Made by a program: the position numbers and the translations under genes
DNA from: Companilactobacillus suantsaicola
GTDB taxonomy: Bacteria > Bacillota > Bacilli > Lactobacillales > Lactobacillaceae
NCBI RefSeq assembly: GCF_004745525.1
Contig: NZ_RKLY01000015.1
Location: forward strand, 1 to 61,054
Length of the DNA stretch: 61,054 bases
Direction of reading: 5' to 3'
Shown here: positions 46,198-54,586 of the stretch, piece after piece
How the letters are laid out: each line of letters opens with the position of its first letter
How positions within the stretch are numbered: position 1 is the stretch's first letter
Notes under the pieces: model-generated
The model's input: the letters and a program-made list of their open reading frames with translations, nothing else
What the model was told of the DNA's origin: nothing
Databases searched by the model: none

Positions 46198-47394
46198 ATG
46201 TTAGATAAAAAGATTTATGATGAGATTTTTTCCCGTTCCTTTACTATTCCAATTAAGGTAGTTTACTGGGATGGAAAAGAGAAAACTTATGGACCAGAGG
46301 GAAAGTCTGATATAACGATTAAGTTTAACGACAAAGTTCCTATTTCTGAAGTAGTAAAACATGCGACACTTACTCTAGGTGAAGCATATATGGACAAGAA
46401 AATTGAGATTGAAGGTTCGATTCAAAAATTGATCACTTCAGCTTATACACAATCTGATAGTTTTATGTCCAGTGTAAAATTGAAGAAATATATTCCTAAG
46501 TTCAATCATTCTGAAGAAGGAAATAAAAAAGAGATTCAAGAGCATTACGATATTGGTAATGATTTTTACAAGTTGTGGTTAGATAAAACTATGACTTATT
46601 CTTGCGCTTATTTTAGAACGCCGGAAGATACCTTGGAACAAGCTCAAATGAATAAAGTTCGTCATATTTTGAATAAGTTGAATACTAAGCCAGGAGAAAC
46701 GATTCTTGATATCGGCTGTGGCTGGGGTACGATGATGTTTACTGCAGCAAAAGAATATGGTTTAAAAGCCAAAGGTGTTACGCTTAGTCAAGAACAATAT
46801 GATTATGTTAACCAAAAGATTCAAGATGAAAATCTCGGCGATCAAATGGAAGTTATGCTAGAAGATTATCGTGAAGTCAAAGAAAAATTTGATCATGTTG
46901 TTTCAGTCGGAATGTTCGAACACGTTGGCGAAGATAATTTACCTGGCTATTTTGAAACGGTAAAGAATGTTCTAAAACCTAATGGTAATGCTTTGATTCA
47001 TGGTATTACTGGTCAACATTATGGCGTGGGTGTAGATGCTTGGTTAGTTAAGTATATTTTCCCAGGTGGCTATATTCCTGATGTGAAAGAAAATGTCGGT
47101 CATATTTTAGACGCCGGACTACAAATTGATGATTTGGAGCCACTTCGCCGTCACTATCAAAAGACAGTTGAAATTTGGGATCATAACTTTAACAAAGTTA
47201 AAGACCAAGTCAACGAAATGTATGGTGAACGCTTCGTCAGAATGTGGGACTTATATCTTCAAGCCTGTGCTGCCTCATTTGAAAGTGGTAATATTGATGT
47301 TATCCAATACTTATTGACAAATGGACCAAGTGGTACAGCAATGCCAATGACACGTGAATACATGACAGACTTAGATAAAAAGACTGCAGAATAG
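46198..47394 (+). CDS. cfa: Cyclopropane-fatty-acyl-phospholipid synthase
   Basis: Cfa (398 aa) transfers a methylene group from S-adenosylmethionine to double bonds of membrane phospholipid acyl chains, a stress-related change. Motifs are [20 protein letters not shown] and the SAM-binding [13 protein letters not shown], followed by [13 protein letters not shown] and the C-terminal [15 protein letters not shown]. It starts after GGAGG. trmK follows after eight bases and may be cotranscribed. Confidence 0.95.
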   Translation: MLDKKIYDEIFSRSFTIPIKVVYWDGKEKTYGPEGKSDITIKFNDKVPISEVVKHATLTLGEAYMDKKIEIEGSIQKLITSAYTQSDSFMSSVKLKKYIPKFNHSEEGNKKEIQEHYDIGNDFYKLWLDKTMTYSCAYFRTPEDTLEQAQMNKVRHILNKLNTKPGETILDIGCGWGTMMFTAAKEYGLKAKGVTLSQEQYDYVNQKIQDENLGDQMEVMLEDYREVKEKFDHVVSVGMFEHVGEDNLPGYFETVKNVLKPNGNALIHGITGQHYGVGVDAWLVKYIFPGGYIPDVKENVGHILDAGLQIDDLEPLRRHYQKTVEIWDHNFNKVKDQVNEMYGERFVRMWDLYLQACAASFESGNIDVIQYLLTNGPSGTAMPMTREYMTDLDKKTAE

Positions 47395-47402
47395 AGGTTA
47401 AA

Positions 47403-48092
47403 GTGACTTTACTTTCAAAGAGATTACAAGCCGTTTACCAAATGGTTGATAAAGATACTAGAGTGGCTGATATTGGGTCAGATCACGCATATTTACCAGT
47501 TGAATTGATAACAGAACAAGTGGCAAACTTTGCTATTGCAGGCGAAGTTGCCCCCGGTCCGATGTCACGATCAAAAGAAGACGTCGAGAAATTTGGCTTG
47601 AGTGAAAAAATTTCAGTTCGTTTAGGCGATGGCTTAGCAGTGATCGATCCTAACGATAAAATCGATACAGTTGTAATTGCCGGGATGGGTGGTATTTTGA
47701 TCCAGAAAATTTTATCCCAAGCAACACCAGAACAACTGTCACACGTCGAAACTTTAGTTTTACAACCTAATATTGGTGAACCACTTGTTCGTCACTGGTT
47801 GGTCGACAATGATTTTGAGATCATTGATGAAGACATCGTGGCAGAAGATCACCATGTTTATGAAATCATCAAGGCCCAAAAGGTGTCACAAGCTAAACCT
47901 TTGAATGCAGCCCAATTTTTAATGGGACCAATCTTGATGCAAAAGAAAACACCAACTTTTCTTGCTAAATGGCAACATAAGTTGAATAGTTTTCAAAAAG
48001 CGGTCGAGAATATGAAACACGCTAAAAAGATTGACCAAAATAAAATTGATTTAATGAACCAAGATATTAAAAATATTAAGGAGACAATTTAA
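47403..48092 (+). CDS. trmK: tRNA (adenine22-N1)-methyltransferase TrmK
   Basis: TrmK (229 aa) methylates A22 in tRNA. It begins LSKRLQAVYQMV and carries the SAM-binding VADIGSDHAYLPVELI and VIAGMGGILIQKIL, with the typical VLQPNIGEPLVRHWL and C-terminal coiled-coil. The start is a GTG with AGAGG upstream. The Nif3-like gene begins two bases after its stop; the rpoD-trmK-nif3 order is common in Firmicutes. Confidence 0.93.
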   Translation: MTLLSKRLQAVYQMVDKDTRVADIGSDHAYLPVELITEQVANFAIAGEVAPGPMSRSKEDVEKFGLSEKISVRLGDGLAVIDPNDKIDTVVIAGMGGILIQKILSQATPEQLSHVETLVLQPNIGEPLVRHWLVDNDFEIIDEDIVAEDHHVYEIIKAQKVSQAKPLNAAQFLMGPILMQKKTPTFLAKWQHKLNSFQKAVENMKHAKKIDQNKIDLMNQDIKNIKETI

Positions 48093-48094
48093 TC

Positions 48095-48892
48095 ATGGTC
48101 GAAATTCGAGTTCAAGATATTATTAATCGTATGGAAGATTTTGCTCCAATAGAAATTAAAGAAGACGGCGATCCAACTGGTTTTCAAATTGGTGATCGTA
48201 AGCAAGTAGTTAAAAGAATCATGACAACACTTGATGTCCGTCCGCAAGTAGTTAAAGAAGCAATTGATAAAAACGTTGATCTTATTTTGGCTCATCATCC
48301 AATCATGTTTCATCCAGCCAGGAATTTGGATTTGAGTTCACCACAAAATAGAATGTATCGTGATTTACTTTCACACAATATTGCTGTTCATTCAGCGCAT
48401 ACTAATTTGGATAAAGCTCACGGTGGGATGAACGATTGGTTGATTGAAGAGTTAGGCTTGAAGAATGTCCATTTTTTGGATGAAGATGATGATTATTCAC
48501 TCGGTAGAATGGGTGAATTGGCTGAACCAATGGATTTAGTTGATTTTGCTAAAAAGGTTCGTGATTCTTTCAAAGTTCCTAATTTAAGATACGTGAAATC
48601 CGATTTAGGTCAAAAAGTTAAAAAAGTTGCCATAATTGGCGGTGACGCTGGTAAGTTTTATCCCGAAGTAATAAAAGCTGGTGCAGATACTTTTATTACT
48701 GGGGATGTTTACTACCACACGGCTCACGATATGATGGCTAATGGTCTGAATGTAATTGATCCAGGTCATCATGTTGAAGCTATCTTTATAGAACAAATGG
48801 CAAATCTGTTAGAAGATTGGAAAAAGTCTAATAAATGGGATGTAGATATAGTACAATCAGAAGTAGATACAGAACCATATAATTTTCTATAG
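48095..48892 (+). CDS. Nif3-like dinuclear metal center protein
   Basis: This 265-residue protein belongs to the NIF3/YqfO family. Metal-binding motifs are LILAHHPIMFHP (His pair), VHSAHTNLDKAHGGMND and the C-terminal VIDPGHHVEAIFIEQM. It is the short form; the Bacillus YqfO has an extra PII-like insert that is absent here. The biochemical role of the family is unsettled, though a GTP cyclohydrolase-like link has been suggested. It is cotranscribed with trmK. Confidence 0.92.
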   Translation: MVEIRVQDIINRMEDFAPIEIKEDGDPTGFQIGDRKQVVKRIMTTLDVRPQVVKEAIDKNVDLILAHHPIMFHPARNLDLSSPQNRMYRDLLSHNIAVHSAHTNLDKAHGGMNDWLIEELGLKNVHFLDEDDDYSLGRMGELAEPMDLVDFAKKVRDSFKVPNLRYVKSDLGQKVKKVAIIGGDAGKFYPEVIKAGADTFITGDVYYHTAHDMMANGLNVIDPGHHVEAIFIEQMANLLEDWKKSNKWDVDIVQSEVDTEPYNFL

Positions 48893-48906
48893 GGAGAGTG
48901 TAGGTA

Positions 48907-50148
48907 ATGGCAATAAAATATGAAAAATTAATTCCTCGTTTTTTGGAATATGTTAAGCAAAATACTCGTTCTGATGAATATTCAGAAACAGTTCCTTCAA
49001 CACCAAGACAAACGGTCTTTTTAAAGAAATTGGCTGAAGAATTGAAGGAAATTGGACTCAAGGATGTTAAGATTCGTGAAGTTGATTCTTATTTGACTGC
49101 GGAATTGCCTTCAAATCTTGATAAAGATGTTCCAGTTTTGGGATTAATTTCTCACGTTGATACAGCTGATTTTAATTCAGAAAATATCAAACCAAAAATT
49201 GTTGAAAACTATGATGGTAAGAGTGTAATCAAGCTTGATGATGCAGGTAAGTATACACTTGATCCTTCAGTTTTCCCTTCATTAAAGAACTATGCAAATC
49301 AAACTTTGATCACTACTAGTGGTGACACTTTGCTTGGTTCTGATGATAAATCTGGTGTTGCTGAAATCGTTACATTGATGGAATACTTGATCAATCATCC
49401 AGAAATCAAACATGGTAAAATCAAGATTGGTCTTGGACCAGATGAAGAAATTGGTACTGGAGCTAAAAGATTTGATGTTAAAGATTTCGGTGCTGATTTT
49501 GCATATACAGTTGATGGTGGTCCAGTTGGACAATTGGAATTTGAAACATTCAGTGCTGCTGGATTGAAAGTTCATATTACTGGTAAAGATGTTCATCCAT
49601 CTGGTGCTAAAGGAATCATGGTTAACTCAATGTTAATTGCTAGTGAATTCCAAAGCATGTTGCCAGCTGATGAGGTTCCAGAAAAGACTGAAGGACGTGA
49701 AGGATTCTTCTTACTTTGTGATGAACAAGGTACAATCGATCATACTGATATGTCTTATATCATCCGTGACTTCGAACGTGATGGATTAGAAGCTCGTAAG
49801 AACAAGGTTCTAGAAATTGTTAAGAAGTTAAACGAAAAATATGGTGAAGATACCGTAAAAATCGATATGGCTGATCAATATTACAACATGTATGAAGTTA
49901 TGAAAGACCATATGGATGTAGTGAAGATTGCTGAACAAGCTATGAAGAATCTTGGCATTGAACCAGATGAAGCACCAGTTCGTGGTGGTACTGACGGTTC
50001 AACAATTTCCTTCATGGGCTTACCAACACCAAATCTCTTTGCTGGTGGCGAAAACATGCACGGACGCTTTGAGTATGTGGCTGAAGAGTCAATGGAAAAA
50101 GCAGTCGACGTGTTACTAGAAATTATCAAACTAAATAATGATAAATAA
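48907..50148 (+). CDS. pepT: Peptidase T (tripeptidase)
   Basis: PepT (413 aa) removes the N-terminal residue of tripeptides in peptide use by lactic acid bacteria. M20 motifs are GLISHVDTADFN (metal His, Asp), TLLGSDDKSGVAEI (bridging Asp), GLGPDEEIGTGAK (catalytic Glu), VDGGPVGQLEFE and the C-terminal LFAGGENMHGRFEYV. AGGGAG precedes the ATG by about eight bases. It follows the Nif3-like gene by 14 bases and is ended by a terminator at 50167. Confidence 0.96.
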   Translation: MAIKYEKLIPRFLEYVKQNTRSDEYSETVPSTPRQTVFLKKLAEELKEIGLKDVKIREVDSYLTAELPSNLDKDVPVLGLISHVDTADFNSENIKPKIVENYDGKSVIKLDDAGKYTLDPSVFPSLKNYANQTLITTSGDTLLGSDDKSGVAEIVTLMEYLINHPEIKHGKIKIGLGPDEEIGTGAKRFDVKDFGADFAYTVDGGPVGQLEFETFSAAGLKVHITGKDVHPSGAKGIMVNSMLIASEFQSMLPADEVPEKTEGREGFFLLCDEQGTIDHTDMSYIIRDFERDGLEARKNKVLEIVKKLNEKYGEDTVKIDMADQYYNMYEVMKDHMDVVKIAEQAMKNLGIEPDEAPVRGGTDGSTISFMGLPTPNLFAGGENMHGRFEYVAEESMEKAVDVLLEIIKLNNDK

Positions 50149-50166
50149 GTTTCTTGTATTTTAATA

Positions 50167-50198
50167 ACAGACACTCTTTTGAAGAGGTCTGTTTTTTT
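50167..50198 (+). terminator. Terminator of pepT
   Basis: ACAGACACTCTT and AAGAGGTCTGT pair with one bulge, followed by seven T residues. Confidence 0.85.
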
Positions 50199-50214
50199 GT
50201 TTGTGGGGATGGAT

Positions 50215-50360
50215 GCCGTCTTCCGCAACAGCTCTGGGAAACGTTGGAACGCTCTGGGCACAACTTGGAGCCAATTCCAAAAAATTCCAAACGCGGGAAT
50301 TGTCTTCAAGATTGGCCTTCCACTAGGCGCTGAATTTCCCAGAGCTGTTACTCCAGACTG
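50215..50360 (+). repeat. Family A palindrome, truncated copy A3
   Basis: GCCGTC-TTCCG begins the unit and CTCCAGACTGGAT ends it. The 15-bp outer stem is 50227-50241 with 50335-50349 (AACAGCTCTGGGAAA). The third hairpin (CTTGGAG/CTTCAAG and CCAATTCC-type stem) is kept and very close to A1, but the 3' strands of the second and fourth stems are missing, so the inner part is truncated. Confidence 0.8.
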
Positions 50361-50489
50361 GATTTCAATTATTTGTGGTTATCTTCGTAAATTCTGAAAT
50401 GGATACGATTCTATTCAGTTTAAGCTCAAGGTTGATTTGTAGTTTGGATAGTTATGATGTTTCAATATTTTAATTCACTAAAAATAGAA

Positions 50490-50545
50490 GAGGATCTTAC
50501 TAGAATTGCTGTGAAGTATGGCAATCTAGTAAGATCCTTTTTTGC
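50490..50545 (+). terminator. Orphan terminator hairpin
   Basis: AGGATCTTACTAGA and TCTAGTAAGATCCT pair perfectly around about 20 bases with an inner GC pair, followed by TTTTTT. No gene lies between 50361 and this hairpin, so it may end a small RNA. 50546-50662 shows nothing else I recognise. Confidence 0.65.
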
Positions 50546-50662
50546 TGTTATTAATTTTATTTTGAATAAGCGAAATTTAATGACCCGTCATAATACTTGT
50601 GATAATTCAGAAAAGAGTCACCTTTTTTTAAGGAACGGAAAGCAAATAAATGATAGTAGTGT

Positions 50663-51166
50663 TATTCAGCCTGGAACAAAAAACTCAATTGGGCTCAGAT
50701 GTGAAATTATAGTTAGCGCTTTAGCGGTTCTCACTCTAGTTTGGTTAGTGAGTTAGTGTAAATTGCCGTCCTCCGCACAATCCCTGTGATGAACTGGAAC
50801 GCTGCCGACGCTATTTTGAGCTTTTGCAAAGTACGCAAAATCTCAAAACTAGGTCTTTTCCTAATCGCTAAAGCGATAAGGAAAATTTGGCGGCTGAGTT
50901 ATCACAGGGATTGTGCTCCGGACTAGATCCCGGTTTTATTTTTTTATCTGTTTACCATAAAAATGGGAAAAACAAGAAGTCACTACTAATGGAAATACCA
51001 TTAATAAAGCATTTCTGTAACTTTTATAACCAAACTAAGATGAGAACCGCTTTAGCGCTTACTATAAGGCCGAGCTTGAAGATTTTTTCCGGTTTTGAAA
51101 AAAGCTTCAAGTCGCGCCCACATCGTTCCAGTCCCAATTGAGTTTTTTGTGGAGGGCGACATACTA
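50663..51166 (-). repeat. Family A palindrome, interrupted copy A5
   Basis: An 18-bp outer stem (50676-50693 with 51133-51150, ACAAAAAACTCAATTGGG) and inner stems GATGTG/CACATC and CTTGAAG/CTTCAAG are present. The fourth stem is unusually long: 50707-50747 pairs with 51027-51067 over about 40 bases. Its tip contains the complete copy A4 and flanking bases. Confidence 0.85.
50754..50989 (+). repeat. Family A palindrome, copy A4, nested in A5
   Basis: GCCGTC-CTCCG (50765-50775), a 15-bp outer stem (50776-50790 with 50901-50915, CACAATCCCTGTGAT), inner stems GCTGCC/GGCGGC, TTTTGAG/CTCAAAA and ATCGC-TAAA-GCGAT with TTTTCCT/AGGAAAA, then CTCCG-GACTAG (50916-50926) and a 60-base AT-rich tail. The two flanks match the hairpin-less site at 18978-19066. 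Confidence 0.88.
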
Positions 51167-51289
51167 GCACCATATTCAAAAAGAAGAAGCATATAACTGT
51201 TTTAAATTAATGTTATGTAACCTAAAACATCAAATTGACGAAACCCCAAAGTAATGCTAAACTTTTTATAATTTAATCGGAGGATCTGC

Positions 51290-51466
51290 GTATGCTGTTC
51301 ATTTAATAGGACTTTATTAGAACATAAAAAAGAGGTTAAGGACCTTTATTTTGTGTACCCTAATGCCTTGCGAATGGACGAATGCATAATTCTCTTTTTG
51401 TGGTGCAGTGGGTTACTGTACCCTTTTTTTCGCAAGTTTTTAGGTACCAAACTTGGGAGAAAGAAA
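51290..51466 (+). promoter_or_regulatory. Leader of rsgA with alternative hairpins
   Basis: CTTGCGAA (about 51368) can pair with TTCGCAAG (about 51429), and GGGT-TACTGT-ACCC just before seven T residues (51422-51429) can form a terminator-like hairpin; GTACCC near 51354 could compete for GGGTTAC. This suggests, but does not prove, an attenuator. 51167-51289 shows no gene. Confidence 0.4.
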
Positions 51467-52516
51467 TTGAATAATTTAGAAAAATACGGATTAATTAAAG
51501 AAAATAATCAAACAAATCAAAATTTAGGACGAGTAATTGCTCAACATCGGGACTTATACCAAGTGGTGACCAATGAAGGTGTTTTGGAAGCTAAAGTTTC
51601 TGGTAAATTAAGATATCAGCTTGAGAGTCCAATTGAATTTCCGGCGGTTGGTGACTGGGTAGAACTGGAGACTAAAATAGATATCGGAGTAATTCAAAAA
51701 GTATTGCCCCGAAAGAGTGTTTTGGTTCGGGAATCTTCCGGCAGTAGCTCAAAAGGTCAAGTTATTGCTAGTAACATTGAAACAATTTTTATTTGTATGT
51801 CGTTGAATCATAATTTCAATCCGAGACGAGTGGAACGTTTTTTGACGATAGTTTGGGATAGTGGAGCGACACCAGTGGTTGTTCTTACGAAAAGTGACCA
51901 ATGTGACGACGTTGAGGAAAAATTACAAGCGTTAGAAGATGTTTGTTTTGGAATCAAAGTGATTGTCTGCTCAGTTATTGATGAAACTGGTTTGGCAGAG
52001 TTACAAACATTGATTCAACCGCAGCAAACTGTTGCCTTTGTAGGTTCTTCAGGTGTTGGTAAATCTAGTTTGATCAATCACTTTTTGGGCCAGGATTTAC
52101 TTGAGACAAAACAAATAAGAGGTAGTGATGATAAAGGGCGTCATACGACTACTTCTCGGGAAATGCTGATACTACCGAATGGCGGAATTGTGATCGATAC
52201 ACCTGGTATGCGTGAATTACAAATTTTGACAGGTGATGTGTCGAAAACTTTTGAAGATATCACTGAGCTGGCAAAAGACTGCAAATTCCGTGACTGTACC
52301 CATCAAAACGAACCCGGATGTGCGGTTAAAAAGGCGATTGATGAGGGATTTTTGGACGCCGATCGTTTGACAAGTTATTTGAAATTGCAACGTGAAGTTT
52401 CGTATAGTCAGCTGAATTCACGACAATTAGAAAATCAAAAAATTAATCAAATTTTTGGTAGCAAAAAGGCAATGAAGCAATCACGCAAACATATGCAGCA
52501 AATTAAACGCCGCTAA
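51467..52516 (+). CDS. rsgA: Ribosome small-subunit GTPase RsgA
   Basis: RsgA (349 aa) is a circularly permuted GTPase that checks late 30S assembly. It has an OB fold (about 20-95; GRVIAQHRDLYQVVTNEGVL), the permuted G motifs LTKSD, GSSGVGKSSLINHF and DTPGMREL, and a C-terminal zinc knuckle (CKFRDCTHQNEPGCAV). The length matches the longer YjeQ-type form, so it may be a second paralogue next to the standard Firmicutes RsgA. The start is a TTG after GGGAGA; the frame to 51353 runs through the leader and is not used. Confidence 0.92.
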   Translation: MNNLEKYGLIKENNQTNQNLGRVIAQHRDLYQVVTNEGVLEAKVSGKLRYQLESPIEFPAVGDWVELETKIDIGVIQKVLPRKSVLVRESSGSSSKGQVIASNIETIFICMSLNHNFNPRRVERFLTIVWDSGATPVVVLTKSDQCDDVEEKLQALEDVCFGIKVIVCSVIDETGLAELQTLIQPQQTVAFVGSSGVGKSSLINHFLGQDLLETKQIRGSDDKGRHTTTSREMLILPNGGIVIDTPGMRELQILTGDVSKTFEDITELAKDCKFRDCTHQNEPGCAVKKAIDEGFLDADRLTSYLKLQREVSYSQLNSRQLENQKINQIFGSKKAMKQSRKHMQQIKRR

Positions 52517-52523
52517 ACGAAGA

Positions 52524-52674
52524 GAGCGGGACAAGACATGGTCAACTCTCGAGCATTAAGGCAAATAAGCCAGGTAATCGTACTTTGATTACCTGGGCTT
52601 ATTTGTTTTAAGCGGAAAGAGTTATGTCCTGTTCCGCGTTTATGCTGCAAGTTTAGGAGTAAAAAGTAGTTATG
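52524..52674 (-). repeat. Family B palindromic repeat, copy B2
   Basis: The unit is inverse to B1 with about 95 per cent identity: GAGCGGGACAAGACATGG at 52524 and GTCCTGTTCCGC at about 52626-52637, enclosing the AAATAAGCC-AGGTAATC / GATTACCTGGGCTTATTT stem. Similarity goes on to about 52674. It lies eight bases after rsgA and can act as its terminator. Confidence 0.85.
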
Positions 52675-52767
52675 ACCCAATCTATTTTTACAATAACAGT
52701 ATTATTAAATGTTTTACGAAAACATAAATCAAAAAAACAAAAACTTGAACCAACAATAACACTGTAA
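52672..52767 (+). CDS. Possible leader peptide of the ABC transporter operon, 31 aa
   Basis: A short ORF (MTQSIFTITVLLNVLRKHKS, then Lys-rich to ITL) starts at an ATG with AGGAG 14 bases upstream, a long spacing. It ends 23 bases before a perfect terminator hairpin that directly precedes the ABC exporter genes. This is the layout of bmrB before bmrCD in Bacillus subtilis, where translation of a leader peptide controls a terminator. No sequence similarity to BmrB is claimed. Confidence 0.35.
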   Translation: MTQSIFTITVLLNVLRKHKSKKQKLEPTITL

Positions 52768-52790
52768 TAAGATTAAAACATAGTTTAATA

Positions 52791-52844
52791 GCGTCACGGA
52801 TTCCTTAGTCCTTACTAGGTCTTAGGAATTCGTGACGCTTTTTT
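52791..52844 (+). terminator. Terminator/attenuator before the ABC exporter
   Basis: GCGTCACGGATTCCT and AGGAATTCGTGACGC pair with one wobble around 18 bases, followed by six T residues and then the exporter ribosome site AGGAAG. Confidence 0.8.
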
Positions 52845-52858
52845 AGGAAGTGAGTTCA

Positions 52859-54586
52859 TTGTTTCAAATGGTAATGAAGCATACTCATGGGAAAGCTCGT
52901 TGGAGTTTCTTCTTGGCGCCCATGATTATGTTAGGAGAAGTTTTTTGTGATTTACAGCAGCCAACTTTGATGTCACAAATTATCGATCAAGGATTGGCTA
53001 AGGGGGATTTAGGCTTTGTAATTCAGCATGCGGTTTTAATGTTAATGTTTGCTGTCTTAGGATTATTATTTGGTAGAAGTTGCGGTGCGTTAGGTAGTTA
53101 CGCTTCACTAAAAATGGGGGAGGCTTTGAGGAGTCATTTATTGAAAGTTTCTTTAAATGATCGTCAGCCAAAAACTTTAATGCCGGCTACTTTAATTACG
53201 AGAATTACCAACGATGTAACACAGATGCAAAACCTCGTCATGATGGTTACACGTGGCCTAGTTCGCTCACCAATGCTTTTGTTTGGTGGTATTGTGATGT
53301 CAATCATCATTTGTCCTGATCTGGCACCAATTTTAGGAATTATCATGCCAATTTTAATTGTCTTTTTAATTATTGTCGTACGTCGTAGTATTCCCAAGTA
53401 CACTCAGATGCAACAATCAGTCGATACCGTTAATCGAGTAATGCGGGAAAATTTGCAAGGTGCCAAGACGATTAAAGCTTACTTTTTAGAGAAACATCAG
53501 TTAAATCAATTTACACATCAAAATCAAAATTTACAACAAAAGAGCCAAACGGCCGCGCTGGCAACAGTGATTTTGTCACCGGTCATTCAGTTGATGCTAA
53601 ATTTTGGCGTAATCATTGCTATCGGTTACGGTGGCAGTTTAGCTATTAGTAATACCATCAGTGATGGACAAATTATTGCTTTCGTAAACTATATGATCCA
53701 AATCACGAATGCGATGATCCAGACAGTGAATATTATCACTGCATTCTCAAGAGCGATTACTAGTTCAAGTCGTGTTCAAGAAGTTTTAGATATGGAACAA
53801 AACGAAGAGCTTCCTGAATTCGTCGAAGCAATGCCTGAATCTAGTAGTCTAGAATTCCAGAATGTGACCTTTGGTTTCGCTGACAGTAAACCAATTTTGG
53901 ACCAGGTCAATTTTTCCTTGAAAGATGGTCAGTGGTTGGGAATCATTGGCGAGACTGGTTCGGGAAAGAGTTCTTTGATCAACTTGTTAACGCGTAAGTA
54001 TGATGAGTATCAAGGGACTATAAAAATTGGTGGAATTGACATTCAGAAAATGAGTTTGAAATCAGTTCATCAAAAAATTGCGGTAGCCTTACAGGATTCA
54101 CTCCTATTTTCTGGGAATATTAACTACAATCTAACTTATGGAAACCCTGCAGCAACTGAAGGAGATCTAGATCAAGCCAGTGTCGTATCAAGGAGTTCTG
54201 AATTTATCGACCAACTTCCCAACAAGTTCCAAACTGAAGTTGAACAAGCTGGAAAAAATTTCTCAGGTGGTCAAAGACAGCGCTTGAATATTGCCCGTGC
54301 TCTAGTTCCGAAGTCTGATATTTTGGTGATGGATGATGCTACCAGTGCGGTGGATCAGGAAACAAACAGTCAGATCAAAGAACATCTGGAGAAATTACGG
54401 CAAAATAAGACTACAATTATCATTTCACAACGGGTCACGAATGTTTTGGACTGTGACCAAATTATTGTCCTTGAAAATGGTAGAATCACTGCTTCTGGCA
54501 ATCATCAGGAGTTGTTGAAGCAGTCGAAATTTTATCGTGAATTAGTTACAACACAGATGGGAGATGTTAATTTTGGACATGCATAG
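52859..54586 (+). CDS. ABC exporter half-transporter, first subunit
   Basis: This 575-residue protein has a type IV ABC exporter membrane domain (six helices, about 15-310) and a nucleotide-binding domain with Walker A GETGSGKSSLINLL (about 360), the signature FSGGQRQRLNIARAL and Walker B ILVMDDATSAVD. The Asp after Walker B, in place of the usual Glu, marks the degenerate site of heterodimeric multidrug exporters such as BmrC or LmrC. TTG 52859 is preferred (AGGAAG eight bases upstream) over GTG 52850. It overlaps the partner gene by a few bases. Confidence 0.92.
   Translation: MFQMVMKHTHGKARWSFFLAPMIMLGEVFCDLQQPTLMSQIIDQGLAKGDLGFVIQHAVLMLMFAVLGLLFGRSCGALGSYASLKMGEALRSHLLKVSLNDRQPKTLMPATLITRITNDVTQMQNLVMMVTRGLVRSPMLLFGGIVMSIIICPDLAPILGIIMPILIVFLIIVVRRSIPKYTQMQQSVDTVNRVMRENLQGAKTIKAYFLEKHQLNQFTHQNQNLQQKSQTAALATVILSPVIQLMLNFGVIIAIGYGGSLAISNTISDGQIIAFVNYMIQITNAMIQTVNIITAFSRAITSSSRVQEVLDMEQNEELPEFVEAMPESSSLEFQNVTFGFADSKPILDQVNFSLKDGQWLGIIGETGSGKSSLINLLTRKYDEYQGTIKIGGIDIQKMSLKSVHQKIAVALQDSLLFSGNINYNLTYGNPAATEGDLDQASVVSRSSEFIDQLPNKFQTEVEQAGKNFSGGQRQRLNIARALVPKSDILVMDDATSAVDQETNSQIKEHLEKLRQNKTTIIISQRVTNVLDCDQIIVLENGRITASGNHQELLKQSKFYRELVTTQMGDVNFGHA

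Noticed and set aside
50454-50756. 100-codon ORF in the pepT-rsgA gap
   Set aside because: It reads through a perfect terminator and part of a palindrome and has no ribosome site.
50887-51141. ORF across copies A4 and A5
   Set aside because: It lies wholly in nested palindromes and has no homologous frame in the other copies.
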